18,556 nucleotides of DNA from Candidatus Aenigmatarchaeota archaeon (GTDB taxonomy: Archaea; Aenigmatarchaeota; Aenigmatarchaeia; QMZP01; JAFGSV01). The notes below the pieces were generated by a model that was not told the DNA's origin, searched no databases, and was given only the letters and a program-made list of their open reading frames with translations. Shown in pieces: positions 8,287 to 14,521 of the stretch (position 1 is its first letter; the number at the start of each line of letters is the position of its first letter). Position numbers and translations under genes: made by a program. Location of the stretch: NCBI GenBank assembly GCA_020343635.1, contig CP070804.1, positions 103,118 to 121,673 on the forward strand. The letters are read 5' to 3'.

Positions 8287-8298
8287 GAATATTTTAAG
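8287..8298 (-). promoter_or_regulatory. TATA-like element for the EndoQ gene
   Basis: On the minus strand this reads CTTAAAATATTC, 17-28 nt before the ATG at 8270. It directly follows the T-rich trailer of the tRNA gene (TTTGTTCTT), so tRNA termination and EndoQ initiation are packed into about 35 nt. Confidence 0.4.
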
Positions 8299-8318
8299 AA
8301 CAAATGGGCCTGCTGGGA

Positions 8319-8435
8319 TTCCCAGCACCTCGCGTTAGCTTATCCTTCCACGGACGCTTCTCTGCACACTACTCATCCGCGTCAGCTTACTTTCCGGCGC
8401 GCGCTTTTCCACGTATACGTGTGGAAAAGGGTGCA
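8319..8435 (-). other. tRNA intron in the T-loop between positions 59 and 60 (117 nt)
   Basis: The junction forms a full bulge-helix-bulge. The outer helix is the T-stem CTGGG (8446-8442) with CCCAG (8317-8313). The 4-bp central helix is TTCA (8441-8438) with TGGG (8324-8321), including two U-G pairs. The bulges are AAT (8437-8435) and AAT (8320-8318), and the intron helix is GCACC (8434-8430) with GGTGC (8329-8325). Cutting both bulges AA^T and joining restores the standard TTCAAAT loop. Confidence 0.88.
8404..8429. repeat. Inverted repeat inside the T-loop intron
   Basis: CTTTTCCAC (8404-8412) and GTGGAAAAG (8421-8429) are perfect 9-bp arms around an 8-nt loop, with the palindrome CACGTATACGTG (8410-8421) at the centre. 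On the tRNA strand it folds as a hairpin directly after the bulge-helix-bulge intron helix. The same TTTTCC/GGAAAA arms recur in the other intron and in the upstream segment. Confidence 0.75.
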
Positions 8436-8456
8436 TTTGAACCCAGGACCTTCAGC

Positions 8457-8520
8457 TTTTACGCCCAGGCTGTTTTCCGTCAACGATTTGCACGTGAGTG
8501 GAAAGGGTTGCCTGGCGGCC
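8457..8520 (-). other. tRNA intron in the anticodon loop (64 nt)
   Basis: Removing this segment restores anticodon loop and stem. On the RNA, TTAT of the loop (8526-8523) can pair with GTAA (8462-8459). The 5' bulge is AAG (8522-8520) and the 3' side has AAG (8458-8456), each cut AA^G as splicing endonuclease does. Intron arms CCAGGC/GCCTGG (8515-8510 and 8470-8465) close it. The motif is relaxed: exon nucleotides T31 and C32 sit opposite the 3' bulge. The intron could be shifted by one or two A residues with the same product. Confidence 0.65.
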
Positions 8521-8545
8521 TTATAAGACTGGCGCTCTAGCCAAA

Positions 8546-8562
8546 CTGAGCTACAGGCCCAT
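8546..8562 (-). repeat. 17-bp direct repeat, copy 2 (functional tRNA 5' end)
   Basis: ATGGGCCTGTAGCTCAG is identical to 8630-8646 and starts 84 bp away from it. This copy continues into a normal D-loop and is the one used in the tRNA model. Confidence 0.9.
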
Positions 8563-8646
8563 ATCCTGCAAAAGCCTGTACTCACCTTTTCCGTGAACGC
8601 TTTTTCAGCGCAGTGCCCAGAAAAGGGTTCTGAGCTACAGGCCCAT
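8563..8646 (-). pseudogene. Duplicated tRNA 5' end plus decayed intron-like segment
   Basis: The segment opens with the same 17 nt as the tRNA 5' end (8646-8630), then passes straight into AACCCTTTTC (8629-8620) and CGTTCACGGAAAA (8599-8587). These closely match AACCCTTTCC and CGTTGACGGAAAA of the anticodon-loop intron (8509-8500, 8485-8473). It therefore looks like a tandem copy of the tRNA 5' half with its intron, from which D-loop to anticodon was deleted. A D-arm intron is the alternative, but I found no good bulge-helix-bulge there. Hairpins CCTTTTC/GAAAAGG and CGCT/AGCG are visible. Confidence 0.55.
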
Positions 8647-8670
8647 GCTCATTGTTATTGTCGCTGTAGA

Positions 8671-8678
8671 ATTAAATT
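8671..8678 (-). promoter_or_regulatory. TATA-like element of the tRNA transcription unit
   Basis: AATTTAAT on the minus strand lies about 27-34 nt before the first GGGCCTG copy (8644) but over 110 nt before the functional copy (8560). No TATA-like sequence lies 25-30 nt before the functional copy. The primary transcript therefore probably includes the duplicated 5' end. Confidence 0.4.
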
Positions 8679-8719
8679 GTTTGGCTTTTTTTAAAGATAT
8701 GGCCGGAAATGGGCAAAAA

Positions 8720-8728
8720 CTTATAAAT
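8720..8728 (+). promoter_or_regulatory. TATA box of the thermosome gene
   Basis: CTTATAAAT lies 46-54 nt before the ATG at 8774, leaving a leader of about 20-25 nt with the ribosome-binding site AAGGTGA (8763-8769). Unlike most genes here, this message should carry a leader. I see no clear heat-shock repressor palindrome beside it. Confidence 0.6.
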
Positions 8729-8773
8729 TAGCTCTGAATATTACTTTTACGAGCTACGAAGGAAGGTGAAGGA

Positions 8774-10432
8774 ATGAATGGGAATGTAGGGCAGGGAGGC
8801 GTTCAGCCAATCCTGATATTACCGGAAGGTACGACCAGGTCGAAAGGGAAGGACGCGCAGACTAACAATATAGCAGCGGCAAAGGTGGTTGCTGATACCG
8901 TAAAAACCACTCTTGGTCCAAAGGGTATGGACAAGATGCTTGTTGATTCTCTTGGTGACATAACCATAACAAATGATGGTGTAACGATTCTAGAGGAGAT
9001 GCAGATAGAGCACCCGGCAGCGAAGATGATGGTCGAGGTCGCCAAGGCGCAGAACGAGGCCGTTGGTGACGGAACCACGACTGCTGTTGTTCTCGCCGGG
9101 GAGCTGCTGAAGAAGGCAGGTGACCTGCTTGAACAGGATATACATCCGATAATGATAACAAAGGGGTTCAAACTGGCGAAACTGAAGGCGCTTGAGGTCC
9201 TCGAGAAGTTCGGCATGGATGTAAGCCTTAAGGATGAGAAGACGCTTGAAGACATAGCAAACACCGCCATGACCGGGAAATCTGCTGAAAGGGCCTCGGA
9301 TTACCTTTCAAAGGTATCTGTCAAGGCCGTGAGGAAGATTGCGGACGTCAGCGGAAAGAATGCCTCAGTGGATACCGAAAACATAAAGTTAGAGAAGAAG
9401 CATGGGGGTTCCATATCCGACACGAGCCTGATAGAGGGTATACTTATAGACAAGGAAGTTGTTCACAGTGCGATGCCGAAAACCGTGAAGGAGGCCAAGA
9501 TCGCGCTCATAGATGCCGCTCTTGAGGTGAAGGAGTTAGAAGGGGACGCGAAGATAAGCATAGATTCTCCTGAGAAGATGCAGGCATTCCTTGATGAGGA
9601 GGAAAAGATGCTGCACAAAATGGTCGACACCGTTGTCAAATCGGGTGCTACGGTGTTGCTGTGCCAGAAGGGCATAGATGATGTTGCCCAGCACTTCCTC
9701 GCCAAGAAAGGCGCTTTGGCTGCAAGAAGGATAAAGAAATCCGACATGGAGAAGCTTGCTATGGCAACTGGAGCGAATATCGTTAGCAACATTGACGAGC
9801 TTTCAGCCCATGACCTCGGATATGCAGGCAACGTTGAAGAGCGAAGAGTCGGAACCGACAAAATGATATTCGTTGAGCAATGCAGGCAGCCCAAAGCCGT
9901 TACCATGCTCATAAGGGGCGGAACCGAGCATGTGGTTGACGAGGTTGAAAGGGCTATTGAAGACGCCATAAAGGATGTCGCTGCTGCGCTTGAGCTTGGT
10001 AAGATTGTGCCCGGCGGGGGGGCTTCCGAGATGGTGGTTTCCAGGGCCGTGAGGAAGTATGCCGGCTCCTTGAGCGGCCGGGAGCAGCTGGCAGTTCAGG
10101 CCTTCGCGGATGCCATAGAGGTCATCCCATGGGTACTCGCAGAGAACGCGGGGCTTGACCCGATAGACAAGATGGCGCTTATGAGGTCAGAACACGACAA
10201 GGGCAAGAAAACAAGTGGTTTAAACGTCTTCAGCGGGAAGGTTCTGGACATAACGAGAGAGGGCGTTGTTGAGCCGCTTAAGATAAAGTTGCAGGCGATA
10301 AAATCGGCAACAGAAGCCGCTGAGATGATACTCAGGATAGACGACATAATAGCGTCAAGCGGTGGTTCTGAAGGCGGGGTGCCCGGTGGCGCACCACCGA
10401 TGCCGTCTGGTGGCATGCCTGGGATGATGTAG
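8774..10432 (+). CDS. ths: Thermosome subunit (group II chaperonin)
   Basis: This is an ATP-dependent group II chaperonin subunit forming the double-ring archaeal thermosome, which refolds cytosolic proteins in a chamber closed by a built-in lid. The 552 residues match the usual length. Family motifs are clear: LGPKGMDKML (47-56), TNDGVTIL (66-73), the nucleotide-binding GDGTTT (98-103), PGGGA (413-417) in the C-terminal half of the equatorial domain, and a Gly/Met-rich tail (GGVPGGAPPMPSGGMPGMM). The start is supported by a ribosome-binding site 5-11 nt upstream and by the following QPILILPEGTTR block, which is typical of thermosomes. Only one subunit gene is in the window, so whether the ring is homo- or hetero-oligomeric, and which alpha/beta class this is, cannot be said. 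It is transcribed divergently from the tRNA. Confidence 0.97.
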   Translation: MNGNVGQGGVQPILILPEGTTRSKGKDAQTNNIAAAKVVADTVKTTLGPKGMDKMLVDSLGDITITNDGVTILEEMQIEHPAAKMMVEVAKAQNEAVGDGTTTAVVLAGELLKKAGDLLEQDIHPIMITKGFKLAKLKALEVLEKFGMDVSLKDEKTLEDIANTAMTGKSAERASDYLSKVSVKAVRKIADVSGKNASVDTENIKLEKKHGGSISDTSLIEGILIDKEVVHSAMPKTVKEAKIALIDAALEVKELEGDAKISIDSPEKMQAFLDEEEKMLHKMVDTVVKSGATVLLCQKGIDDVAQHFLAKKGALAARRIKKSDMEKLAMATGANIVSNIDELSAHDLGYAGNVEERRVGTDKMIFVEQCRQPKAVTMLIRGGTEHVVDEVERAIEDAIKDVAAALELGKIVPGGGASEMVVSRAVRKYAGSLSGREQLAVQAFADAIEVIPWVLAENAGLDPIDKMALMRSEHDKGKKTSGLNVFSGKVLDITREGVVEPLKIKLQAIKSATEAAEMILRIDDIIASSGGSEGGVPGGAPPMPSGGMPGMM

Positions 10433-10461
10433 ACCCGTCTGTTTCCATTTTCTGTAAAATA

Positions 10462-10469
10462 TTTATATT
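10462..10469 (+). promoter_or_regulatory. TATA box before the coiled-coil gene
   Basis: TTTATATT lies 23-30 nt before the ATG at 10492 with no ribosome-binding site between, the pattern of a leaderless archaeal mRNA. It marks a likely first promoter of the pilus-like locus, separate from the thermosome. Confidence 0.55.
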
Positions 10470-10491
10470 GGTCGTCTAACAAATAATATAC

Positions 10492-10953
10492 ATGAGCACT
10501 GAAGAGTACGAGGTAATACCCACATCGCCCATCAGAAGACTTGAAAAAAGGGTAGAAAAGGTGGAGGACACTTCTTCTACGTCCCAGGTGCAGAAGCTGA
10601 TGGAACAGGTTATAGAGCTCATAAAGAGCAACCAGAGGATAATAGATGATGTCGTCAAGGCCAACACGGAACTGCGCGATGAACTGAGCAGGGTTCCCGG
10701 CAAGGTGGACAAACTGCTTGATACCATGAATGAGTTCATGGAACTTCTCAAGGTGGCTTCAGAGGAGGAGGAAAGACTAGGATCCGGTCCTGAAGCGTTC
10801 AAGCCCATGATCGACAAGATGTCCGAGATGGTTGAACAGAACAAGCAGTCCCTTGAGACCAACCATACCATGCTTGCAGCACTTGAAACGATAGACAAGA
10901 GGCTCAAAAGGCTTTACATGGGACTGACGGGAACATACGCTGCAAGGAGATAA
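10492..10953 (+). CDS. Coiled-coil protein at the head of the pilus locus
   Basis: This soluble 153-residue acidic protein opens with STEEYEVIPTSPIRRLEKRVEKVE and is then almost entirely heptad-like helix (about 15-95 and 105-145), with no signal peptide, membrane segment or cysteine. I do not recognise a named family. The helical, charge-rich make-up loosely recalls FlaC-type cytoplasmic archaellum proteins, but that is only a resemblance. Its stop lies 28 nt before the pilin start with no obvious TATA between, so the two are probably co-transcribed. A cytoplasmic scaffold or regulator of the pilus machine is the simplest guess; chance neighbourhood remains possible. Confidence 0.7.
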   Translation: MSTEEYEVIPTSPIRRLEKRVEKVEDTSSTSQVQKLMEQVIELIKSNQRIIDDVVKANTELRDELSRVPGKVDKLLDTMNEFMELLKVASEEEERLGSGPEAFKPMIDKMSEMVEQNKQSLETNHTMLAALETIDKRLKRLYMGLTGTYAARR

Positions 10954-10962
10954 TGTTATCTC
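10947..10962. promoter_or_regulatory. Perfect inverted repeat before the pilin gene
   Basis: GAGATAA-TG-TTATCTC spans the stop codon of the coiled-coil gene and ends 7 nt before the strong ribosome-binding site GGAGG (10970-10974) of the pilin. It could be an operator, or an RNA hairpin that shields the pilin mRNA 5' end or tunes translation. The 2-nt loop makes a DNA-binding site slightly more likely than an RNA hairpin. Confidence 0.5.
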
Positions 10963-10981
10963 AAAAAAAGGAGGAAATGTA

Positions 10982-11389
10982 ATGAGAAAAGGTATTACGC
11001 CAATTATCGCAATAATTGTGCTGTTACTTATCACTGTAGCGCTTGCAGGCGCTGCGTGGACATACCTGAGCGTATACATGACCGGTCTGACAGGGGCGAG
11101 TGTCGAACTGCAGGACTACTTCTGCATAAACAGTGACACTGCCGTGATATTAGTAAGGAATACCGGTACTGTTGACATGCCAGTAGGCGATATAAGCATA
11201 ATCAACATGAGTGACGGAAGTATAACAGATGGTAACTGGGCCGACGCAGGTGGTAACCCCATCTCAGAGATAGGAGTGGGTAAAACTGGTACTTGGACAG
11301 CGCAAACAACCTGCGCATCTGTCGACGAGTGCACGTTCAGGGTAACAGGCGGTACTGCGAGGGCACAGCAAGCAAGGGTGTTCTGCTGA
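10982..11389 (+). CDS. Type IV pilin (archaeal class III signal peptide), candidate major pilin
   Basis: This 135-residue protein begins MRKGITPIIAIIVLLLITVALAG-like, the classic archaeal type IV pilin N-terminus. A prepilin peptidase should cut after RKG, leaving a hydrophobic helix that anchors the subunit and packs in the filament core. The rest is a compact beta-rich domain (LVRNTGTVDMPVGDISI) with four cysteines: one early (DYFC), two in TTCASVDEC and one as the last residue (RVFC). These probably form two disulfides that staple the C-terminus. It has the strongest ribosome-binding site in the locus (GGAGG, 8 nt before ATG), a preceding inverted repeat and a following hairpin, all consistent with high, separately tuned expression. 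Hence major pilin, by inference. Confidence 0.85.
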   Translation: MRKGITPIIAIIVLLLITVALAGAAWTYLSVYMTGLTGASVELQDYFCINSDTAVILVRNTGTVDMPVGDISIINMSDGSITDGNWADAGGNPISEIGVGKTGTWTAQTTCASVDECTFRVTGGTARAQQARVFC

Positions 11390-11406
11390 AATGCATGAAG
11401 TTTGGT

Positions 11407-11429
11407 GGGTGCGGGAATGTCCCTCATCC
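11407..11429 (+). terminator. Candidate hairpin terminator after the pilin
   Basis: GGGTG-c-GGGA (11407-11416) can pair with TCCC-t-CATCC (11420-11429) across a 3-nt loop, with one mismatch, 18 nt after the pilin stop. A pyrimidine-rich stretch (TTTCTAATCTTT) follows and a T6 run lies at about 11499-11505. Archaeal termination mainly needs T-runs, so the hairpin may rather stabilise the pilin mRNA 3' end. Confidence 0.4.
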
Positions 11430-11521
11430 ATTTCTAATCTTTATGCTCATCAGCAGCTTAAGTCCGGGTGCGCTGAATGGACTGTTTGCTAAGTTAACTT
11501 TTTTACCTACTTCGTCTAATT

Positions 11522-11530
11522 CTTATTATA
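11522..11530 (+). promoter_or_regulatory. TATA-like element before the first minor pilin-like gene
   Basis: CTTATTATA lies 16-24 nt before the ATG at 11546 (19-27 before the ATG at 11549). After the hairpin and T-run it suggests that a new transcript for the downstream assembly genes starts here. Confidence 0.4.
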
Positions 11531-11545
11531 GTATATCTGGTGTTT

Positions 11546-12181
11546 ATGATGCAAAGAGGTCAGGTGCAGCCAATATCGATGGTTCTTGTAGCCGCCATAA
11601 TACTCTTACTAGCAGGGAGTGCCTATTTCTGGGGAAAGCCCCTGCTTGACAAGAGAACCACAGTAACCGACGTATCAACTGCAAAATCCTTCATGATAGA
11701 ACTGGACAGGCAGATAGTCGAGGTATCAAGAAGTGGGGGGACCAAAACCATTAACGTGCCTAGGATATCTGGATCCTCAATTGATGTGAACGAGACCGGA
11801 AACGAGATTCTTTTCCGTTTCCTCGCCCCCGAGGCCATGATGGAGATGGACGGGAGCAGCACATCCGTTCCTGTGGACACGTATGATGTGAGCCCTGAGG
11901 GTTCTTATGGAAGTTCTCCGAGGATAATACTGCTCGAGGGAGAGCCACAGGAAAATAACCTGTATCTGATGACTCTGAGACTGAAATACAGGACCCTTCA
12001 AACTGATACTGCCCCGCTCAGGGGCTACAGGATAGTGCTTCTCGACGGGGGATATATTAATCCAGGTCAGGCCAGCAGCAGGGTCATAGCGAATTTTCTC
12101 AGAAGGGAGACCGACCCTGCCGGCTGCTGTAGCGGAATGGGTGAAAGGACTGACACAGTGATAAATGTGAGCATATCCTAA
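11546..12181 (+). CDS. Minor pilin-like protein with class III signal peptide
   Basis: Possible starts are GTG 11540 and ATG 11546 or 11549; I chose 11546 (211 residues) because the short basic leader MMQRGQ then precedes the hydrophobic helix VQPISMVLVAAIILLLAG, and TATA spacing fits a leaderless start. A prepilin peptidase could cut next to RG. The remaining 170 residues look beta-rich and extracellular, with a CC pair near the C-terminus (AGCCSG). It is longer than the preceding pilin and lacks a canonical Glu at position 5, so it may be a minor or priming pseudopilin. I recognise no specific family. It is followed by another pilin-like gene after 31 nt. Confidence 0.65.
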   Translation: MMQRGQVQPISMVLVAAIILLLAGSAYFWGKPLLDKRTTVTDVSTAKSFMIELDRQIVEVSRSGGTKTINVPRISGSSIDVNETGNEILFRFLAPEAMMEMDGSSTSVPVDTYDVSPEGSYGSSPRIILLEGEPQENNLYLMTLRLKYRTLQTDTAPLRGYRIVLLDGGYINPGQASSRVIANFLRRETDPAGCCSGMGERTDTVINVSIS

Positions 12182-12183
12182 AG

Positions 12184-12192
12184 CATATAATG
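12184..12192 (+). promoter_or_regulatory. TATA-like element before the second minor pilin-like gene
   Basis: CATATAATG lies 21-29 nt before the ATG at 12213, with no ribosome-binding site. This fits a leaderless mRNA. Confidence 0.4.
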
Positions 12193-12212
12193 TTCCCGTT
12201 GAATATATTCTT

Positions 12213-12626
12213 ATGAAAGGGCAGAGTATAATCTTCGAGGAGGTGCTTCTCTTCGGTATCTCTGTCGCCATATTCATCGTCGCATTCACGATCTTCCAGA
12301 TGTATCAGATGAACTTCTCCTCAAATTCACTCTCAGATCATACCAGGTCCGTAAGGGATATGGTCCTCGGTCATGTAGTTGAGCTTACACGAATAGGTGA
12401 TCTGAATGCAAGCCTCACTCTCAGGATTCCAAGAGAAATGTCGGGAGAATATTATCACATCTACATAAACAATACGAACTTTTGGGTTATCACTGACGAG
12501 ACAAAAACGACTGCATCTTATAGCATAGAATCGATGAGCAGCACTTACAGTTTTTCCGGAGAAACGGCAAGCCGCATGGGTGAAATTATAATTTATAAGA
12601 GAGGTTATAATATTATAATAGATTAA
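12213..12626 (+). CDS. Minor pilin-like protein (KGQ-type N-terminus)
   Basis: This 137-residue protein starts MKGQSIIFEEVLLFGISVAI, with one long N-terminal hydrophobic helix (about 5-30) straight after a two-residue positive leader, as in archaeal prepilins. Glu residues early in the helix recall the Glu that pairs with a neighbouring subunit's N-terminus in type IV pilins. The rest is a small beta-rich domain (ASLTLRIP, YYHIYINNTNFWVI, GEIIIYKRG) with potential N-glycosylation sites (NAS, NNT) and no cysteines. Such a short leader means a peptidase with relaxed leader demands, or no cleavage at all. Probably a minor pilin or a platform-associated pseudopilin. Confidence 0.62.
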   Translation: MKGQSIIFEEVLLFGISVAIFIVAFTIFQMYQMNFSSNSLSDHTRSVRDMVLGHVVELTRIGDLNASLTLRIPREMSGEYYHIYINNTNFWVITDETKTTASYSIESMSSTYSFSGETASRMGEIIIYKRGYNIIID

Positions 12627-12661
12627 TAGAGGCATGGAAATTCCAGTGCCGCGGGGTTTTT

Positions 12662-14518
12662 ATGAAACTAAAACTTCCCAGGGTGAAGGTAAAGACGCGT
12701 GTTTCCAAGCCCAGAACGAAAAACATTGTAAAAAGAATGAAAATGGGTATCAAGTACCGGAGCAGAAGAGGTATGAGGGTGGGTGTGCCTGATAAACTTG
12801 TTCCCTACGATACCGCTGATTATGGGTATCTGCCTTCTGGTCCCGGTGTTTATGCCGTTCCCCCTCCACTAACAATAAAACCAAAGATTGACGTGGAACT
12901 TAAGGAGAAGGAAAAAAAGGGGCTTATAGACGAAGAGATATCAGAGATCGGGATAACGATACCCACAGAAATGGAAGAATCGCTTTCTGCCAGGTTCAGA
13001 ATGCCCACTGATACCGAGGAGATGCACACCGTTGACATAAAATATCCGCTCATACCCCCGGATCCCAAATCCGGGGAAAAGGTCCTGGCATACGTTCATA
13101 TAAAATGGGACGAGAAGATTGGTTCACTCGTGTATACTGTGATTGAGCCTGCTCTCACCCCTGAGGATGCCGAGCTCGTTGAAAATATAAAGAAGGACGT
13201 AGAGGAGCGCCTTGATGTGGATTTCTCGAAAATTGGAGAGATACGGGCCAAAGAATTGCTGAGAAAGGAGGTAATTAAGTCCATAAAGGAAATCCCGACT
13301 GTGGATCAGTCAAAGGTTCCTGTAATACAGTACAACATAGAGAAGGACATATTCGGGCTTGGTATCATAGAGCCGCTGATGCAGGATCCAGAGATAGAGG
13401 ACATCTCATGCGATGGTGTGAAGATACCCCTCTACATATACCACAGGAACCCGAAACTGGGTCCCATGAGGACTAATCTCTTATTCGATACCAGTACAAA
13501 CCTCGACGGCTTCATCCTGAAACTGGCACAAAAATCGGGTAAATCTGTTTCGATAGCAGATCCTCTCCTTGATGCATCGTTGCCGGACGGCAGCAGGGTG
13601 CAGTGTACCATGGGAACGGATATTGCAAGAAGGGGGTCCAACTTCACAATAAGGAAGTTCACCTCGTATCCGCTCACGCCGACGCACATGCTTCACTACA
13701 AGACGGTTGACAGCCTCATGCTGGCATACCTGTGGCTGGCGATAGAACACGGAAGGTCTATACTCATATCAGGAGGAACAGCCACAGGAAAGACCTCGCT
13801 TCTTAATGCGCTTTCGCTTTTCATCCGGCCCAATCTGAAGATACTGTCCATAGAGGATACCCCTGAGCTGAGGCTGCCGCACATACACTGGGTGCCTGAG
13901 GTCGCCAGGTCCCCCCTTTCCGTGAAGGGAAAGACCGGGGAAGTGACGCTTTTCGATTTGCTGAAGTCCAGCCTGAGGCAGAGGCCTGACTATATCGTGG
14001 TAGGGGAGGTGAGGGGCAAGGAGGCTTTCGTCCTGTTCCAGCAAATGGCTACTGGGCACCCCAGCCTCGCTACAATACATGCAGCTTCACTTACGCAGCT
14101 CATAGACAGGCTTGTCACACCGCCGATATCTCTTCCGCCCGCGCTTATAGAGAACATAGACATCATAGTCTTTTTGCAGAATATGAAGATAAAGGGAGCG
14201 ACCGCCAGGAGGACAAGTGAACTGCTTGAAATAACAGGCATAAAGAATGACAGGCCTGTAAGCTCTAAGATATTCGAATGGACTGCGGAGAACGATGAAT
14301 TTGTCACGAAGAGTAAGTCAAAGATGCTCGATGGTATAGCCCGCATGACCGGACTTACGGAGGAGACCATACAGCTCGAGATTTTGAGGAGGAAGAAGGT
14401 CATCGAATGGCTCAAGGACAATAACGTGTATGACTTCAATGAGGTTGGAAGGACTATAGCCGAGTATTATCTCAATCCTGAGAGGGTCATGACGCTGATA
14501 GAGGGATCTGGTGAATAA
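12662..14518 (+). CDS. Type II/IV secretion ATPase (FlaI/TadA/PilT superfamily)
   Basis: This hexameric cytoplasmic ATPase should power pilin insertion by driving the membrane platform proteins. Of its 618 residues, the first 100 or so are an unusual Lys/Arg-rich, then Pro- and Glu-rich, extension with no known motif. The N-terminal domain follows, then the RecA-like core: Walker A GGTATGKT (371-378), the Asp box SIEDTPEL, Walker B RPDYIVVGEVRG (442-452) and the His box TGHPSLATIHA (464-474). The core is clearly archaeal, but the missing archaellum genes and the two separate membrane partners argue for a pilus or Tad-like machine. No clear ribosome-binding site precedes the ATG; an AT-rich TATA-like tract at 12606-12619 may start this transcript. 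The next gene begins 3 nt after its stop. Confidence 0.93.
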   Translation: MKLKLPRVKVKTRVSKPRTKNIVKRMKMGIKYRSRRGMRVGVPDKLVPYDTADYGYLPSGPGVYAVPPPLTIKPKIDVELKEKEKKGLIDEEISEIGITIPTEMEESLSARFRMPTDTEEMHTVDIKYPLIPPDPKSGEKVLAYVHIKWDEKIGSLVYTVIEPALTPEDAELVENIKKDVEERLDVDFSKIGEIRAKELLRKEVIKSIKEIPTVDQSKVPVIQYNIEKDIFGLGIIEPLMQDPEIEDISCDGVKIPLYIYHRNPKLGPMRTNLLFDTSTNLDGFILKLAQKSGKSVSIADPLLDASLPDGSRVQCTMGTDIARRGSNFTIRKFTSYPLTPTHMLHYKTVDSLMLAYLWLAIEHGRSILISGGTATGKTSLLNALSLFIRPNLKILSIEDTPELRLPHIHWVPEVARSPLSVKGKTGEVTLFDLLKSSLRQRPDYIVVGEVRGKEAFVLFQQMATGHPSLATIHAASLTQLIDRLVTPPISLPPALIENIDIIVFLQNMKIKGATARRTSELLEITGIKNDRPVSSKIFEWTAENDEFVTKSKSKMLDGIARMTGLTEETIQLEILRRKKVIEWLKDNNVYDFNEVGRTIAEYYLNPERVMTLIEGSGE

Positions 14519-14521
14519 ATC

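Larger units (their letters stand above)
8305..8560 (-). tRNA. tRNA-Ile (anticodon UAU) with two introns
   Basis: Three exons join into a 75-nt cloverleaf without encoded CCA. Exon 1 starts at 8560: acceptor GGGCCTG, D-stem GCTC/GAGC with loop AGTTTGGCTA, anticodon stem CCAGT and loop CTTATAA, with anticodon TAT at 8525-8523. Exon 2 (8456-8436) gives GCTGA, variable loop AGGTC and the T-stem CTGGG with loop TTCAAA. Exon 3 (8318-8305) gives T60, CCCAG, the acceptor CAGGCCC and discriminator A. Acceptor, D- and T-stems pair perfectly. The anticodon stem has one C27-A43 mismatch and one U-G pair, the weakest part of the model. UAU reads AUA, a codon used often here. Transcription probably starts upstream near 8646, so the 5' end needs processing. 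Confidence 0.82.

Noticed and set aside
8319..8520. Box C/D guide RNA inside the tRNA introns
   Set aside because: Isolated GATGAG- and CTGA-like tetramers exist, but no ordered C, D', C', D set with kink-turn pairing was found.
8304..8585. Short open frames on both strands across the tRNA region
   Set aside because: They overlap the tRNA exons and introns, lack ribosome-binding sites or TATA elements at the right distance, and encode no recognisable protein.
8546..8646. A third, D-arm intron between the two 17-bp repeats
   Set aside because: Removing any 84-nt unit within the repeats would give the correct tRNA, but the central helix would then need a self-complementary tetramer. The two available (GGCC, AGCT) do not leave 3-nt bulges flanked by pairing helices. 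A duplicated and partly deleted 5' half explains the segment better.
10014..10022. Programmed frameshift at the G-run in the thermosome gene
   Set aside because: The G-run encodes the conserved PGGGA motif in the normal frame and the frame continues intact to the usual Gly/Met tail.
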